A stretch of 55,506 nucleotides of DNA from Streptococcus lactarius. Lineage in GTDB: Bacteria; Bacillota; Bacilli; Lactobacillales; Streptococcaceae. Under the pieces are notes generated by a model. It was not told the DNA's origin. It did no database searches and worked only from the letters and a program-made list of their open reading frames with translations. The stretch is taken from the NCBI RefSeq assembly GCF_016642265.1, contig NZ_MRXX01000002.1, positions 33,166 to 88,671 on the forward strand, given 5' to 3'. The stretch's first letter is position 1, and each line of letters opens with the position of its first letter. Both the position numbers and the translations under genes were made by a program. Of this stretch, positions 32,419-43,301 are shown one piece after another.

Positions 32419-33311
32419 ATATTTTAGGAATCGACATTGGAGGTACATCTATTAAAGCGGATGTATACGACGAAGATGGCACTGCTTTGGGACATTTTTC
32501 GGAACAGAGTACCAAGATATGCCATGAGAACCAAACCAATGAGATACTGGAGCAAATTTGCGACCTTATTGCCAGCTATCAATCTAGTCTTGATTTAGAC
32601 GGGGTTGCGATTTCGACAGCAGGTGTGGTCGACAGCCAATCAGGGAAAATTGTATATGCAGGTTATACCATTCCTTCTTATAGTGGAACTGATTTTTCCA
32701 GCGAGATTCAGAAACGATTTTCCATTCCCGTCACAGTAGAAAATGATGTCAATTGCGCCTTGTTAGGAGAAATGTGGAAAGGTGCAGCCAGAAATAGCCA
32801 TTCTACTGTTATGATTACGGTTGGGACCGGTATCGGTGGTGGTATTTTCACCAATGAACAAATCTTGTCCGGGCATAATTTCACAGCAGGCGAAATCGGA
32901 TATTTACCGATTGGGAATGCTGATTGGCAATCCTTAGCGTCTGCGTCAGCACTTGTTCAGATGTATGAGGAAGCAACTGGCTTACACCATCAAACTGGTA
33001 AAACGTTTTTTGAGGCGGTGGATAAGAGTGATCCAGTTGCTTTGAAGGTTTTAGAAACATACGTTCATCATCTGGCACAAGGATTGGTCACTCTTTCTTA
33101 TGTCTTAAATCCGGAGAAAATGATTTTAGGAGGTGGCATCTTTGCTCGCTCAGATGTTTTGCTGCCCCTATTGCAAAACGAATTGTATCATGCAGTTCAG
33201 GACCAACGATTCTTACCGCGAGAAATTGTAACGGCTACATTAGGAAATGAAGCAGGAAGATTGGGAGCAGTAGCCAAATTTTTAATGGATCAGGGGAAAA
33301 ACTTGTCTTAA
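32415..33311 (+). CDS. ROK-family kinase, probable N-acetylmannosamine kinase
   Basis: 298 residues. ATP-binding DIGGTSIKADVY at the N-terminus, ENDVNCALLGE (catalytic Asp region, about 115), TVGTGIGGGIF (about 137). It should phosphorylate ManNAc to ManNAc-6-P between lyase and NanE. The usual ROK zinc motif CxCGxxGC is missing: the region after GEIGYLPIG reads NADWQSLAS with no cysteines. Last gene of the operon. Confidence 0.85.
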   Translation: MNILGIDIGGTSIKADVYDEDGTALGHFSEQSTKICHENQTNEILEQICDLIASYQSSLDLDGVAISTAGVVDSQSGKIVYAGYTIPSYSGTDFSSEIQKRFSIPVTVENDVNCALLGEMWKGAARNSHSTVMITVGTGIGGGIFTNEQILSGHNFTAGEIGYLPIGNADWQSLASASALVQMYEEATGLHHQTGKTFFEAVDKSDPVALKVLETYVHHLAQGLVTLSYVLNPEKMILGGGIFARSDVLLPLLQNELYHAVQDQRFLPREIVTATLGNEAGRLGAVAKFLMDQGKNLS

Positions 33312-33370
33312 AAAACGGTCGTTTTAGGAGCGATCGATCCCTAATTTCCCGAACAAAACTATGTAAAATA

Positions 33371-33379
33371 TGGTATAAT
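33371..33379 (+). promoter_or_regulatory. Promoter of the V-ATPase operon
   Basis: Extended -10 TGGTATAAT (TATAAT at 33374-33379) 55 bp before the first ATG; no strong -35. Confidence 0.6.
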
Positions 33380-33434
33380 CTAAGGTAATTATACTGTTGT
33401 TTAAAGAATGATAGTTGAATAAGGAGGTGTGACG

Positions 33435-33758
33435 ATGTCGAATGCAACACTCGAAATGATGCAAGAGATCGAACAGGCTGCTCAAGGAGTGATCGCTACT
33501 TATGAAGAGCAAGTCGAGCAAGTCCGGACGGATTCGCGTGATCGCCTTGCAACAGTGGCGCAGCATTACGATGAGGAAACCAAGCAATTGGTAGCTGAGG
33601 CTGAAACCAATGCCCAAGAAAAACTTGTCGCTTTAGCCAAAGACCTAGACGAAACGGTCGCGAGAAACGACGCCAAGGTGCAGCAAGCGATGACCGACAA
33701 GCGCGCCGGTTTAGTCGAAGCCATTGTAGAAAAGGTGGTAGCAAGCTATGGCCATTAG
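33435..33758 (+). CDS. ntpF: V-type ATPase peripheral stalk subunit (NtpF-like)
   Basis: 107 residues, almost entirely charged helix (coiled coil about 5-95), the G-type stalk subunit that pairs with NtpE. It is the first gene of the operon, in the position of ntpF in Enterococcus hirae. AAGGAGG lies seven bases before the ATG at 33435. It overlaps ntpI by 11 bases. Confidence 0.82.
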   Translation: MSNATLEMMQEIEQAAQGVIATYEEQVEQVRTDSRDRLATVAQHYDEETKQLVAEAETNAQEKLVALAKDLDETVARNDAKVQQAMTDKRAGLVEAIVEKVVASYGH

Positions 33759-35709
33759 TCAGATGCAAAAATTGTCCCTTATCTTGCCCAAAGATGACTT
33801 GGACAGACTACTACTAGCCTTGCAAGCCCAAGCAAACGTTCAGATTTATGATCTGAGTGAAAACGAAGAGTGGCAGGCAGCCTTTGAGGTGTCTGCCTTG
33901 TCTCAACCCTTGACAGAAGACAATCGTCAAGCCTTGGTAGAGTTGCAAAAACGCCAAGAACAAGTTGAAAAAATGATTCAAACTCTAGAAGCTTACATGC
34001 CTGAGAAAAAGGCCATGCAAGCTCTCAAGGAAGAACCCTTAAGTTTGTCTTTTAATGATCTGCAGGCCCACGGGATGATTCGAGATGAGGATCTTCTATT
34101 GACCAAGTTGAAACGCCAGTTGCGCGTGTTAGACAAGGCCCATCAGAAGATTGCGGATGCAAAGGGAGAGATCGAGCGCTTAGAAAAATGGCGACCCTTA
34201 GAGGTGACGCCAGCAGCCCTTGCTACCTTTCACTATGTGCATGGTTTGATCGGGACCATTCCCAATAGCGATACAGACGCTGTTCGTTCTTCCTTAAAAG
34301 CTCATCCTGAGCTGGAACTAGAAGAAGTCTTTACATCTGAGACGGAACACGGCTATATGATCCTGTATCGCTCGGGAGACCGTACGGCTGTTCAAGAGCT
34401 CTTAGAAGAGCATGGGTTCAAAGAATTGGACTATGAAGAAGAGCAACTTCCAGCTGCCTACTTGGATCGCCTAGAAGGGGAAATCAAAGAGCAGGAAGCT
34501 GTGGTTGCAGCAACGCTAGCAGAGTTGCAAAACTCCCAGAAGGAGTTGGATCAGCTCAAGTATCAGATGGATTACTTGTTGAGCTTGGGAGCTCGTGAGG
34601 AAGCCAAGTCACTGCTAGCCAGCACGCAAAGTTTGGTAGCCTTAGAGGGTTGGATCGAAACAGCCCAAGTGGCCTCATTACGAGATTTCTTGCGGCAAGG
34701 TTTTGGTTCTCGGGTCCTACTAGAAACGCGCGATGTAACGAAAAAAGATTGGGATGACGTGCCGATCCAGTTGCGAAATAGCGCCTTGGTAGAGCCCTTT
34801 GAATTAGTCACAGAGATGTATGCCTTGCCTAAGTATTACGAGAAAGATCCGACACCGATCGTTTCACTCTTCTACTTTGTTTTCTTTGGCATGATGGTCG
34901 CAGATATCGGTTATGGACTCTTGCTAACGGTAGCGACAGGGTTTGCCCTTAAAGCCTTCAAGCTCAAGCCTGGTACAGCCAAGAACCTTCGTTTCTTCAG
35001 TCTCCTTGGGATTTCTGTTGCCCTTTGGGGAGTGGTCTATGGCTCTTTCTTTGGATTTGAGATGCCTTTTGCCCTGATCAGTACGACCAGCAATGCTATG
35101 ACCATCCTGATCCTCTCAGTGGTCTTTGGTTTTATCACCGTCTTAGTGGGCCTCTTCCTAGGAGGCATGAAAAATGTCCGCCTCAAAGACTACACCGAAG
35201 CCTACAATTCAGGCTTTGCCTGGGTTTTGATCCTGCTTGGCTTAATGCTGCTAGCAGTGGGCAATATCCTGCCTGGGATGGCGCTTCTGGTGCCGATTGG
35301 TAAGTGGCTAGCTATTTTGAATGCGATTGGGATCTTGATTGTTTCCATCGTCAGTACCAAGAAGCTGTCTGGTTTAGCGTCTGGTCTCTTTAACCTCTAC
35401 AATGTCAGTGGCTATGTCGGAGACTTGGTCAGCTTCACCCGTTTGATGGCCTTGGGCTTGTCTGGAGCTAGTATCGGTTCAGCCTTTAACCTTATTGTCA
35501 ATCTCTTTCCACCGCTTGGACGGTTTACGGTAGGGCTTCTGCTCTTTATCGTCCTTCATGCCATTAATATGTTCCTGTCCTTCTTGTCAGGGTACGTGCA
35601 TGGAGCCCGTTTGATCTTTGTGGAATTCTTCGGTAAGTTCTACGAAGGAGGAGGCAAGCCATTTCGCCCTCTTAAACCTTCTGAACGTTATATTAAAACA
35701 AAAAAATAA
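33748..35709 (+). CDS. ntpI: V-type ATPase subunit I (a subunit)
   Basis: 653 residues: a cytosolic N-terminal half with coiled coils (about 60-130 and 235-275) and a C-terminal half with about seven membrane helices (about 370-640). It holds the ion half-channels and tethers the stalk. The segment SYVGDLVSFTRLMALGLSGASIG-like (here GYVGDLVSFTRLMALG, about residue 555) contains the conserved arginine of the rotor interface. Confidence 0.93.
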   Translation: MAISQMQKLSLILPKDDLDRLLLALQAQANVQIYDLSENEEWQAAFEVSALSQPLTEDNRQALVELQKRQEQVEKMIQTLEAYMPEKKAMQALKEEPLSLSFNDLQAHGMIRDEDLLLTKLKRQLRVLDKAHQKIADAKGEIERLEKWRPLEVTPAALATFHYVHGLIGTIPNSDTDAVRSSLKAHPELELEEVFTSETEHGYMILYRSGDRTAVQELLEEHGFKELDYEEEQLPAAYLDRLEGEIKEQEAVVAATLAELQNSQKELDQLKYQMDYLLSLGAREEAKSLLASTQSLVALEGWIETAQVASLRDFLRQGFGSRVLLETRDVTKKDWDDVPIQLRNSALVEPFELVTEMYALPKYYEKDPTPIVSLFYFVFFGMMVADIGYGLLLTVATGFALKAFKLKPGTAKNLRFFSLLGISVALWGVVYGSFFGFEMPFALISTTSNAMTILILSVVFGFITVLVGLFLGGMKNVRLKDYTEAYNSGFAWVLILLGLMLLAVGNILPGMALLVPIGKWLAILNAIGILIVSIVSTKKLSGLASGLFNLYNVSGYVGDLVSFTRLMALGLSGASIGSAFNLIVNLFPPLGRFTVGLLLFIVLHAINMFLSFLSGYVHGARLIFVEFFGKFYEGGGKPFRPLKPSERYIKTKK

Positions 35710-35730
35710 GTATTATCTTTTAAAAAATAG

Positions 35731-36219
<489 letters not shown>

Positions 36220-36287
36220 GAGCTAGCTTTGATGGATTCGTCTAGAGACGAAAAACACAAGACGCATGCCAATAGGAGAAAAACGAC

Positions 36288-36878
36288 ATGGATGAACATA
36301 CCCAATTAAAGGATTCGATCTTGGCCCAAGCCCACGAAAAGGGGCGAAAACTCGTAGAAGAAGCCAAAGAGAGCATCCTAAAAGAAGAGACTGTTCAAGA
36401 AGAGCGTTTGATCCAAGACAAACTTAATCAACGCTCGGAGCAGCTCAAGCGGGTTCAACGTCAATTGCAACGTGAAACCCAACAAATCGAAAATAAAAAA
36501 CGCCAATCAACCCTTGTCACCAAGCAACGGGTCTTAAAGGATCTCTTTGCAGAGGCATATAAAGCGATGGCAGCATGGCCCCTTGAAAAGGAAGTGCAAT
36601 TTGTAGAAGCTGTCCTAGATCACTATCAAGGACAAGCGGTAACTTTGACCTTTGGAGCAGTGAGTGCTGCAAAATTTGGACCAGCTGATCTGGAACACTT
36701 GCGTCAGGCTCACCAGGACTTGACGGTCTCAGAAGCGACGATTCCAGCTCAAGCAGGCTTTGTCTTGTCGGTTGGGAAGATTGATGACAACTATCTCTAC
36801 CGTGATTTGGTGGATTCCATTTGGGAGCAAGAAAGCTACCAGATGGCAGCCAGCATTTTCACTGATGAAGCAAACTAG
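36288..36878 (+). CDS. ntpE: V-type ATPase stalk subunit E
   Basis: 196 residues: a long N-terminal charged helix (about 1-85) that pairs with the G-type subunit and a small C-terminal globular domain that contacts the catalytic head. TAGGAG upstream. Gene order matches ntp operons. Confidence 0.88.
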   Translation: MDEHTQLKDSILAQAHEKGRKLVEEAKESILKEETVQEERLIQDKLNQRSEQLKRVQRQLQRETQQIENKKRQSTLVTKQRVLKDLFAEAYKAMAAWPLEKEVQFVEAVLDHYQGQAVTLTFGAVSAAKFGPADLEHLRQAHQDLTVSEATIPAQAGFVLSVGKIDDNYLYRDLVDSIWEQESYQMAASIFTDEAN

Positions 36879-36887
36879 GAGGATACG

Positions 36888-37907
36888 ATGAGCGAACGGA
36901 CCTATTCTCAAGTCAATACCGGAATCAGTGTACGTGAGGCCAGTTTTCTCAGTCCCAGTCAGTTTGAGCAGTTGCTTGCAAGTGACTCTAGCGAAAGCAG
37001 AGAAGTCTTGCTGCAAGGAACGCCCTATGCGTTAGATGGCCAAGAAATCAAAAATCCAGAAGCAATCGAGAGCCGTTTGATGGCAGCCTTGTTGGCAGAA
37101 TACCAATGGGCCTTTGAAGCAACACCTCAGTCAGATTTGGTCAGCCTTTTTACCTTGAAATATACCTATCATAACCTCAAGGTTTATTTGAAACACAAGG
37201 CGACAGAGCGCACATTGGGACACTTATTGATCCCCATCGGTCCTTATTCTCTCGATGTGCTTGAGCATTTGGTGGCGACCTTTTCTGCAGAACATTGCCC
37301 GAATTTTATGGCTGAAGAAGTGGCTGCTACCTGGCAAGAATACCAAGACTATCAAGACCTGCGGGTGCTTGAAATCGGTATGGATCTAGCTTATTTTAAA
37401 CACCTGAAAATTCTAAGAGAAAGCTTAGATCATCCAATTCTCAAGCAGTTGGTGGACGTGACCATTGATTTTTACAATGCCATTACGGTCAAACGGGCCT
37501 TGGATCAGCAAAAACCGCATAGTTTCATGCACCAATTGCTCTCGGATGAAGGAAGACTCAGTGCCCATCAGGTGATCGACCTGCTAGAATCGGGTCAGTG
37601 GTTGACCTGGTTTTATCAAGTCAATCCTCTGGACTATGATCTCGCCTTAGACACTTACGAAGAAAAGATGCGCACTGGTCAATTAAAGACCGTGGAGTTG
37701 GAGTATTTAGAAAGTTTGGTGAAATTCAGTCTTCTAGACGCTGGTCGTTTTGAAGTGGATGGACCGCTACCCCTTGTCCGCTATCTTTACGGAAAAGAGC
37801 TAGAGGTGACTAACCTTCGTTTAGTCCTCTCTGGTTTGGACAATGGTTTTCCACTAGCAGACATCAAAGAAAGGATGAGACCGATTTATGGACAAACAGA
37901 CCTATAA
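36888..37907 (+). CDS. ntpC: V-type ATPase subunit C (d subunit)
   Basis: 339 residues, all-helical. It is the funnel-shaped socket joining the central axle to the c ring. A strong AGGAGG precedes the ATG. The 3' end overlaps ntpG by 20 bases. Confidence 0.9.
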   Translation: MSERTYSQVNTGISVREASFLSPSQFEQLLASDSSESREVLLQGTPYALDGQEIKNPEAIESRLMAALLAEYQWAFEATPQSDLVSLFTLKYTYHNLKVYLKHKATERTLGHLLIPIGPYSLDVLEHLVATFSAEHCPNFMAEEVAATWQEYQDYQDLRVLEIGMDLAYFKHLKILRESLDHPILKQLVDVTIDFYNAITVKRALDQQKPHSFMHQLLSDEGRLSAHQVIDLLESGQWLTWFYQVNPLDYDLALDTYEEKMRTGQLKTVELEYLESLVKFSLLDAGRFEVDGPLPLVRYLYGKELEVTNLRLVLSGLDNGFPLADIKERMRPIYGQTDL

Positions 37908-38208
37908 GATCGCGGTTGTGGGCAATCGGGACGCCATCCTTCCTTTTCGCCTGATTGGCTTTCAAACCTATCCGGTCGCAGAGCCACAAGAAGCGGTCAA
38001 TACCTTGCGCAAACTCAGCCGAGAAAACTTCGGGATTATTTACCTGACAGAGGATATAGCTCAGGCTATTCCAGAAACAGTGGCTTATTATGACCAGCAG
38101 CTGACACCGGCTCTGATCCTTATCCCGACCCATCGAGGAACGACAGGGCTAGGACGGCAACGCATTCGTGATAATGTTGAAAAAGCAGTAGGACAGGATA
38201 TTTTATGA
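37888..38208 (+). CDS. ntpG: V-type ATPase subunit G (F-type axle subunit)
   Basis: 106 residues with a Rossmann-like fold pattern (KIAVVGNRDAILPFRLIGF, then IIYLTEDIA). Central axle partner of NtpD. AAAGGA lies inside ntpC. The TGA stop overlaps the acetyltransferase start (ATGA). Confidence 0.9.
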   Translation: MDKQTYKIAVVGNRDAILPFRLIGFQTYPVAEPQEAVNTLRKLSRENFGIIYLTEDIAQAIPETVAYYDQQLTPALILIPTHRGTTGLGRQRIRDNVEKAVGQDIL

Positions 38209-38909
38209 GAACAAATGAATTTGGCCAAGCCATTGGCGATGCACTGCCCAATTTTACACCGGGACGTCTACCAGCTATCGAGCGGATCGAGGGTCGCTAT
38301 ACCGTGATCGAGCGCCTGTCAAAAGAAAAGCACGGTGCGGATCTTTATCAGGTCTATGGGCCGTCCTCCCCAGCAGATATGTGGACCTTTCTGTTCAAAG
38401 GCCCTGCCCGCAATGAAGTGGAGTGGGACCGCTTGTTGGATGAGCTCATGACAGCCCAAGGTCGCTTTTACTATGCGATAGTAGACAAAGATTCAGGCAA
38501 GGCCTTAGGGACTTTCTCTCTCATGCGGATCGATCAAGCCAATCGGGTGATCGAAGTCGGAGCAGTGACCTACTCACCAGCGCTAAAAAAGACACGCATG
38601 GCTACAGAAGCCCAGTATCTCTTGGCGCGCTATGTGTTTGAGGACTTAGGTTACCGACGCTATGAGTGGAAATGTGATGCCTTAAACCAAGCTTCGCGCA
38701 AAGCAGCTGAGCGCTTGGGATTCACCTATGAAGGCTGTTTCCGCCAGGCTGTTGTTTACAAAGGTCGGACGCGAGACACAGATTGGTTGTCTATCATTGA
38801 TCAAGAATGGCCAGCTATCAAAGAACGTTTTGAAGCTTGGTTGGATCCAACTAATTTCGATGAAAATGGCCAACAAAAGCAATCTCTAGCCGATATGGCG
38901 CAAAAGTAA
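38205..38909 (+). CDS. GNAT acetyltransferase (RimJ/RimL-like) embedded in the V-ATPase operon
   Basis: 234 residues. GNAT core with VGAVTYSPALKKTRMATEAQYLL (acetyl-CoA loop region, about 123-145), YRRYEWKCDALNQASRKAAERLGF (about 150-173) and EGCFRQAVVYKGRTRDTDW. Such proteins acetylate N-terminal amines or small molecules. It is translationally coupled to ntpG and lies only 33 bp before ntpA, so it is co-expressed with the pump; its target is unknown. Confidence 0.85.
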   Translation: MRTNEFGQAIGDALPNFTPGRLPAIERIEGRYTVIERLSKEKHGADLYQVYGPSSPADMWTFLFKGPARNEVEWDRLLDELMTAQGRFYYAIVDKDSGKALGTFSLMRIDQANRVIEVGAVTYSPALKKTRMATEAQYLLARYVFEDLGYRRYEWKCDALNQASRKAAERLGFTYEGCFRQAVVYKGRTRDTDWLSIIDQEWPAIKERFEAWLDPTNFDENGQQKQSLADMAQK

Positions 38910-38942
38910 TACAAAGAAACAAAGGATTCCCAGGAGGAATAC

Positions 38943-40733
38943 ATGACTCAAGGAAAAATTATCAAAGTTTCCGGTCCCTTGGTGGTCGCATCAGGGATGC
39001 AGGAGGCCAATATCCAAGATATTTGCCGGGTCGGCGATCTTGGTTTGATTGGCGAAATTATTGAGATGCGGCGTGACGAAGCCTCTATCCAAGTATATGA
39101 AGAAACATCTGGAGTCGGACCAGGAGAACCAGTGGTCACAACTGGAGCTCCCCTTTCTGTCGAGTTGGGACCCGGTTTGATTTCCCAGATGTTTGACGGG
39201 ATCCAACGTCCCTTGGAACGCTTCCAAGAAGTTACTGCCAGTGATTTTCTGGTTCGTGGGGTGCAAGTTCCAAATCTAGACCGTGATACCAAATGGACCT
39301 TCGAACCAAGTGTGGCAGAAGGGACAGAGGTGGTCGCTGGAGACATCGTCGGTACCGTTCAGGAGACCAATATGGTGGAACACCGCATCATGGTACCATT
39401 TGGAGTCAGTGGACGTGTGACCAAGATCGCAGCAGGTTCTTACACAGTGGAAGAACCGGTTTATGAGATCGAACAGGCTGATGGTAGCCTCTTTACTGGT
39501 ACTTTGATGCAAAAATGGCCAGTTCGTCGAGGCCGTCCCTTTGCACAAAAATTGATCCCAGTAGAGCCTTTGGTCACTGGTCAACGGGTCATTGACACCT
39601 TCTTTCCTGTGACAAAAGGTGGAGCTGCAGCTGTACCCGGCCCTTTCGGAGCTGGAAAAACGGTCGTGCAACACCAGGTGGCTAAGTTTGCCAATGTAGA
39701 CATCGTAATTTACGTGGGTTGTGGGGAACGTGGAAATGAAATGACGGACGTTCTGAATGAGTTCCCAGAATTGATCGATCCAACAACTGGTCAATCCATT
39801 ATGCAACGGACCGTTCTGATCGCCAACACTTCGAACATGCCAGTAGCAGCGCGGGAAGCTTCCATCTACACAGGGATTACCATTGCTGAATACTTCCGTG
39901 ATATGGGCTATTCCGTTGCCATCATGGCCGATTCGACATCGCGTTGGGCAGAAGCTCTTCGTGAAATGTCTGGCCGTCTAGAAGAAATGCCCGGAGATGA
40001 AGGCTACCCAGCCTATCTTGGTAGCCGGATTGCTGAGTACTACGAGCGGGCAGGTCGGGTCAAGACACTGGGAACCACTGCGCGTGAAGGTTCGATTACC
40101 GCTATCGGTGCCGTTTCCCCTCCGGGTGGAGATATTTCAGAGCCCGTAACGCAAAATACCTTGCGGATTGTTAAGGTCTTCTGGGGCTTGGATGCTCAGT
40201 TGGCCCAACGGCGCCACTTCCCAGCCATCAACTGGTTGAGTTCTTACTCGCTTTACCAAGATGAGGTGGGCCAATACATCGATCAACACGAGCAGATTAG
40301 CTGGTCTGAAAAAGTGACCCGCGCTATGAACTTGTTGCAAAAAGAAAGTGAATTACAAGAGATTGTGCGCTTGGTTGGTCTAGATTCCTTGTCTGAAAAA
40401 GACCGCTTGACCATGAATGCGGCCAAGATGATCCGCGAAGACTACTTGCAACAAAATGCCTTTGATGAGGTCGATACCTATACCTCTTTCAGCAAGCAAG
40501 TTGCCTTGTTGACCAATATCTTGACCTTTGACCAAGAAAGTCAAAAAGCACTAGAATTAGGGGCTTACTTCACAGAAATTATGGAAGGAACCGTAACTCT
40601 TCGAGACCGCATTGCCCGGAGCAAGTTCATCCATGAGAATCAGTTGGCCACTATCCAAGCTTTGAAAGAAGAAATCGTAGAAACCCTACACCAAATCGTC
40701 GCAAAAGGAGGAGTAGACAATGAGCGTGATTAA
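38943..40733 (+). CDS. ntpA: V-type ATPase catalytic subunit A
   Basis: 596 residues. Walker A GPFGAGKT at 233-240, the A-subunit non-homologous insert (about 115-190), Walker B region [35 protein letters not shown] (the segment around residue 325-355). It hydrolyses or synthesises ATP in the head. AGGAGG lies six bases before the ATG. It overlaps ntpB by 14 bases. Confidence 0.97.
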   Translation: MTQGKIIKVSGPLVVASGMQEANIQDICRVGDLGLIGEIIEMRRDEASIQVYEETSGVGPGEPVVTTGAPLSVELGPGLISQMFDGIQRPLERFQEVTASDFLVRGVQVPNLDRDTKWTFEPSVAEGTEVVAGDIVGTVQETNMVEHRIMVPFGVSGRVTKIAAGSYTVEEPVYEIEQADGSLFTGTLMQKWPVRRGRPFAQKLIPVEPLVTGQRVIDTFFPVTKGGAAAVPGPFGAGKTVVQHQVAKFANVDIVIYVGCGERGNEMTDVLNEFPELIDPTTGQSIMQRTVLIANTSNMPVAAREASIYTGITIAEYFRDMGYSVAIMADSTSRWAEALREMSGRLEEMPGDEGYPAYLGSRIAEYYERAGRVKTLGTTAREGSITAIGAVSPPGGDISEPVTQNTLRIVKVFWGLDAQLAQRRHFPAINWLSSYSLYQDEVGQYIDQHEQISWSEKVTRAMNLLQKESELQEIVRLVGLDSLSEKDRLTMNAAKMIREDYLQQNAFDEVDTYTSFSKQVALLTNILTFDQESQKALELGAYFTEIMEGTVTLRDRIARSKFIHENQLATIQALKEEIVETLHQIVAKGGVDNERD

Positions 40734-42105
40734 AGAATACCGTACTGTCAGCGAAGTTGTTGGCCCCTTGATGATTGTCGATCAGGTCGAAGGGGTTCAC
40801 TACAATGAACTCGTAGAAATCAAGCTCCATGACGGAACGACCCGTCAGGGACAAGTCCTCGAAGTCCAAGAAGATAAGGCCATGGTCCAGCTCTTTGAAG
40901 GATCTAGCGGAATCAATTTGGAAAAAGCCAAGGTTCGCTTTACCGGACGTCCCCTAGAACTCCCTGTGTCTGAAGACATGGTGGGTCGCATCTTTAACGG
41001 GATGGGCAAACCCATCGACGGTGGTCCAGAGATTATCCCAGAGAAGTACTTGGACATTGATGGGCAAGCCATCAACCCTGTTTCGCGGGACTATCCAGAT
41101 GAATTTATCCAGACAGGGATCTCAGCTATTGACCACTTGAACACCTTGGTTCGGGGCCAAAAACTCCCCGTGTTCTCAGGTTCTGGTCTCCCTCACAAGG
41201 AGTTGGCAGCTCAGATTGCTCGTCAAGCGACGGTTCTTAATTCTGAAGAAAACTTCGCCGTGGTCTTTGCGGCTATGGGGATCACCTTTGAAGAAGCCGA
41301 GTTCTTTATGAACGACCTTCGGGAAACAGGAGCTATTGACCGCTCTGTCCTCTTTATCAACCTAGCCAATGATCCCGCTATCGAGCGGATTGCGACTCCT
41401 CGGATCGCCTTGACCGCGGCAGAATATTTGGCCTATGAAAAAGACATGCACGTCTTGGTTATTATGACCGACATGACCAACTACTGTGAAGCTCTTCGGG
41501 AAGTATCCGCTGCCCGTCGGGAGGTTCCAGGACGTCGGGGCTATCCAGGTTACCTCTATACCAACTTGTCGACCCTCTACGAACGTGCAGGACGTTTGGT
41601 TGGGAAAAAGGGATCGGTGACCCAAATTCCGATTCTCTCTATGCCAGAAGATGACATCACCCACCCCATCCCTGACTTGACAGGTTACATCACGGAAGGG
41701 CAAATTATCTTGTCTCGCGATCTCTACAATAGCGGTTACCGCCCACCGATCAATGTTCTTCCATCCCTTTCTCGTTTGAAGGACAAGGGTTCTGGTGAAG
41801 GTAAGACACGGGAAGATCATGCGGCGACCATGAACCAGCTCTTTGCGGCCTATGCCCAAGGAAAACAAGCCAAAGAACTGGCTGTAGTGCTTGGAGAGTC
41901 TGCCTTGTCCGATACCGACAAGCTCTATGTCAAATTCACCGATCGCTTTGAGCAAGAATACATCAACCAAGGCTTTACCACCAATCGGACGATTGAGGAA
42001 AGTTTGGATCTCGGTTGGGAACTCTTATCCATCCTTCCACGAACAGAGCTTAAACGGATCAAGGATGAGATGATTGACAAGTATCTGCCAAACAAAGAGG
42101 ATTAG
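40720..42105 (+). CDS. ntpB: V-type ATPase subunit B
   Basis: 461 residues, the regulatory non-catalytic head subunit. It lacks a Walker A lysine (the P-loop region reads [11 protein letters not shown]). Other family motifs are [39 protein letters not shown] sequence near residues 247-281. GGAGGAG lies upstream within ntpA. Confidence 0.96.
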   Translation: MSVIKEYRTVSEVVGPLMIVDQVEGVHYNELVEIKLHDGTTRQGQVLEVQEDKAMVQLFEGSSGINLEKAKVRFTGRPLELPVSEDMVGRIFNGMGKPIDGGPEIIPEKYLDIDGQAINPVSRDYPDEFIQTGISAIDHLNTLVRGQKLPVFSGSGLPHKELAAQIARQATVLNSEENFAVVFAAMGITFEEAEFFMNDLRETGAIDRSVLFINLANDPAIERIATPRIALTAAEYLAYEKDMHVLVIMTDMTNYCEALREVSAARREVPGRRGYPGYLYTNLSTLYERAGRLVGKKGSVTQIPILSMPEDDITHPIPDLTGYITEGQIILSRDLYNSGYRPPINVLPSLSRLKDKGSGEGKTREDHAATMNQLFAAYAQGKQAKELAVVLGESALSDTDKLYVKFTDRFEQEYINQGFTTNRTIEESLDLGWELLSILPRTELKRIKDEMIDKYLPNKED

Positions 42106-42108
42106 CCT

Positions 42109-42732
42109 ATGGCACGATTAAATGTAAAACCAACTCGGATGGAGCTCAATATTCTCAAAGAGCGCCTCAAGACAGCAACCCGTGGACACAAGTTGCTCAA
42201 GGATAAGCGGGATGAACTCATGCGCCGTTTTATTGAGGCGGTGCGTGAGAATGACCGCTTGCGCCAAAGGGTAGAGGCAGCACTGGTGGACAACATGCAA
42301 GATTTCGTGATGGCCAAGTCCTTAGAGAGCGACCTCATGGTAGAAGAAATCTTTGCTGTTCCCACGCGAGAAGTGAGACTCGATATCGAGGAAGAAAATG
42401 TCATGAGTGTGCGCGTGCCCAAACTCCATGCTCGTATCGATAATCCGTACGGCGATGACGAAGGAGATGTGGTCTATAGCTACCTCGCCTCCAACAGTCA
42501 AATGGACAGCACCATCCAAGAAATGGGTGCCCTTCTTACAGATTTGCTCAAATTAGCGGAAATCGAAAAAAGCTGTCAACTTATGGCAGATGAAATCGAG
42601 AAAACCCGCCGTCGAGTGAACGGACTGGAATATGCGACCATCCCAGACCTCAAAGAAACCATATATTATATCGAAATGAAACTCGAAGAAGCCGAACGCG
42701 CCAACCTCGTCAGAATCATGAAGGTAAAATAA
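42109..42732 (+). CDS. ntpD: V-type ATPase axle subunit D
   Basis: 207 residues, helical with long N- and C-terminal helices ([17 protein letters not shown] at the start). It forms the rotating central axle with NtpG. AGAGGA precedes the ATG, four bases after ntpB. Last gene of the operon. Confidence 0.93.
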   Translation: MARLNVKPTRMELNILKERLKTATRGHKLLKDKRDELMRRFIEAVRENDRLRQRVEAALVDNMQDFVMAKSLESDLMVEEIFAVPTREVRLDIEEENVMSVRVPKLHARIDNPYGDDEGDVVYSYLASNSQMDSTIQEMGALLTDLLKLAEIEKSCQLMADEIEKTRRRVNGLEYATIPDLKETIYYIEMKLEEAERANLVRIMKVK

Positions 42733-42767
42733 GATACAAAGCCGTTAAGCAACTCAAAGGAAAATAG

Positions 42768-42815
42768 GAAATCCAGCGACGAAGCGCCAGCTTCTAGTTG
42801 GATTTATCTTTTTCC
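42768..42815 (+). terminator. Terminator of the V-ATPase operon
   Basis: Outer stem AAATCCA / TGGATTT, inner GAAGC/GCTTC, then ATCTTTTT. Confidence 0.65.
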
Positions 42816-42879
42816 AAAGAGTTGTAGGCGTGTTCAATTCATAAGATACAAAGCCCGCAAAATGCAAAGTGAAAATAGG

Positions 42880-43060
42880 GAGCGGGACAGAAGCACTGTT
42901 GTATAGAATGCTTCGTTGTCCTGCCCCCACAAGGCTGATTAGGATTTTTCCGAGCTCTTAAAGCGAGAGAAAAATCCAATCAGCTACTGTGCCTTTGAAG
43001 TTAGTACTATTACAGTTTGCGTTTTTCACACAGCTCTTAGATCTCGTGCGATGTCAAACT
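42880..43060. repeat. Diverged member of dispersed repeat B
   Basis: Hairpin GCGGGACAGAAGCA ... TGCTTC..TGTCCTGCC, then GCTGATTAGGATTTTT ... AAAAATCCAATCAGC. The order and the motif TGATTAGG ... AATCA(A/G)C match the other copies, but most bases differ. The rest of 42733-43301 holds no gene. Confidence 0.55.
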
Positions 43061-43129
43061 TCATCAAGGGACCGATCCTAGATGAGGTTTTTTGCGCCCT
43101 CGCCCTCTTCTCTCAACTCTCTATTTTTA

Positions 43130-43146
43130 TGTTACTAGTTTGTAAC
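43130..43146 (+). promoter_or_regulatory. WalR (VicR) box upstream of the LysM protein
   Basis: TGTTAC-TAGTT-TGTAAC, a perfect match to TGTWAH-N5-TGTWAH. It lies about 155 bp before the start codon. Further TGTKAC half sites at 43150 and 43169. WalR boxes mark wall-homeostasis genes. Confidence 0.7.
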
Positions 43147-43301
43147 AATGTGACAAGAAAGACGAAATGTTACAAGAAAAATACAGTTTTGTTAAATAGC
43201 CAAAAAGTCCTTTTATTATTTTTAAATTGTGATAAGATAGAATAGTAATCAATTTGCCCAAGAAAATCTTGAGCAAAAGCAAAGAAAAAAGAGGATAAAA
43301 G

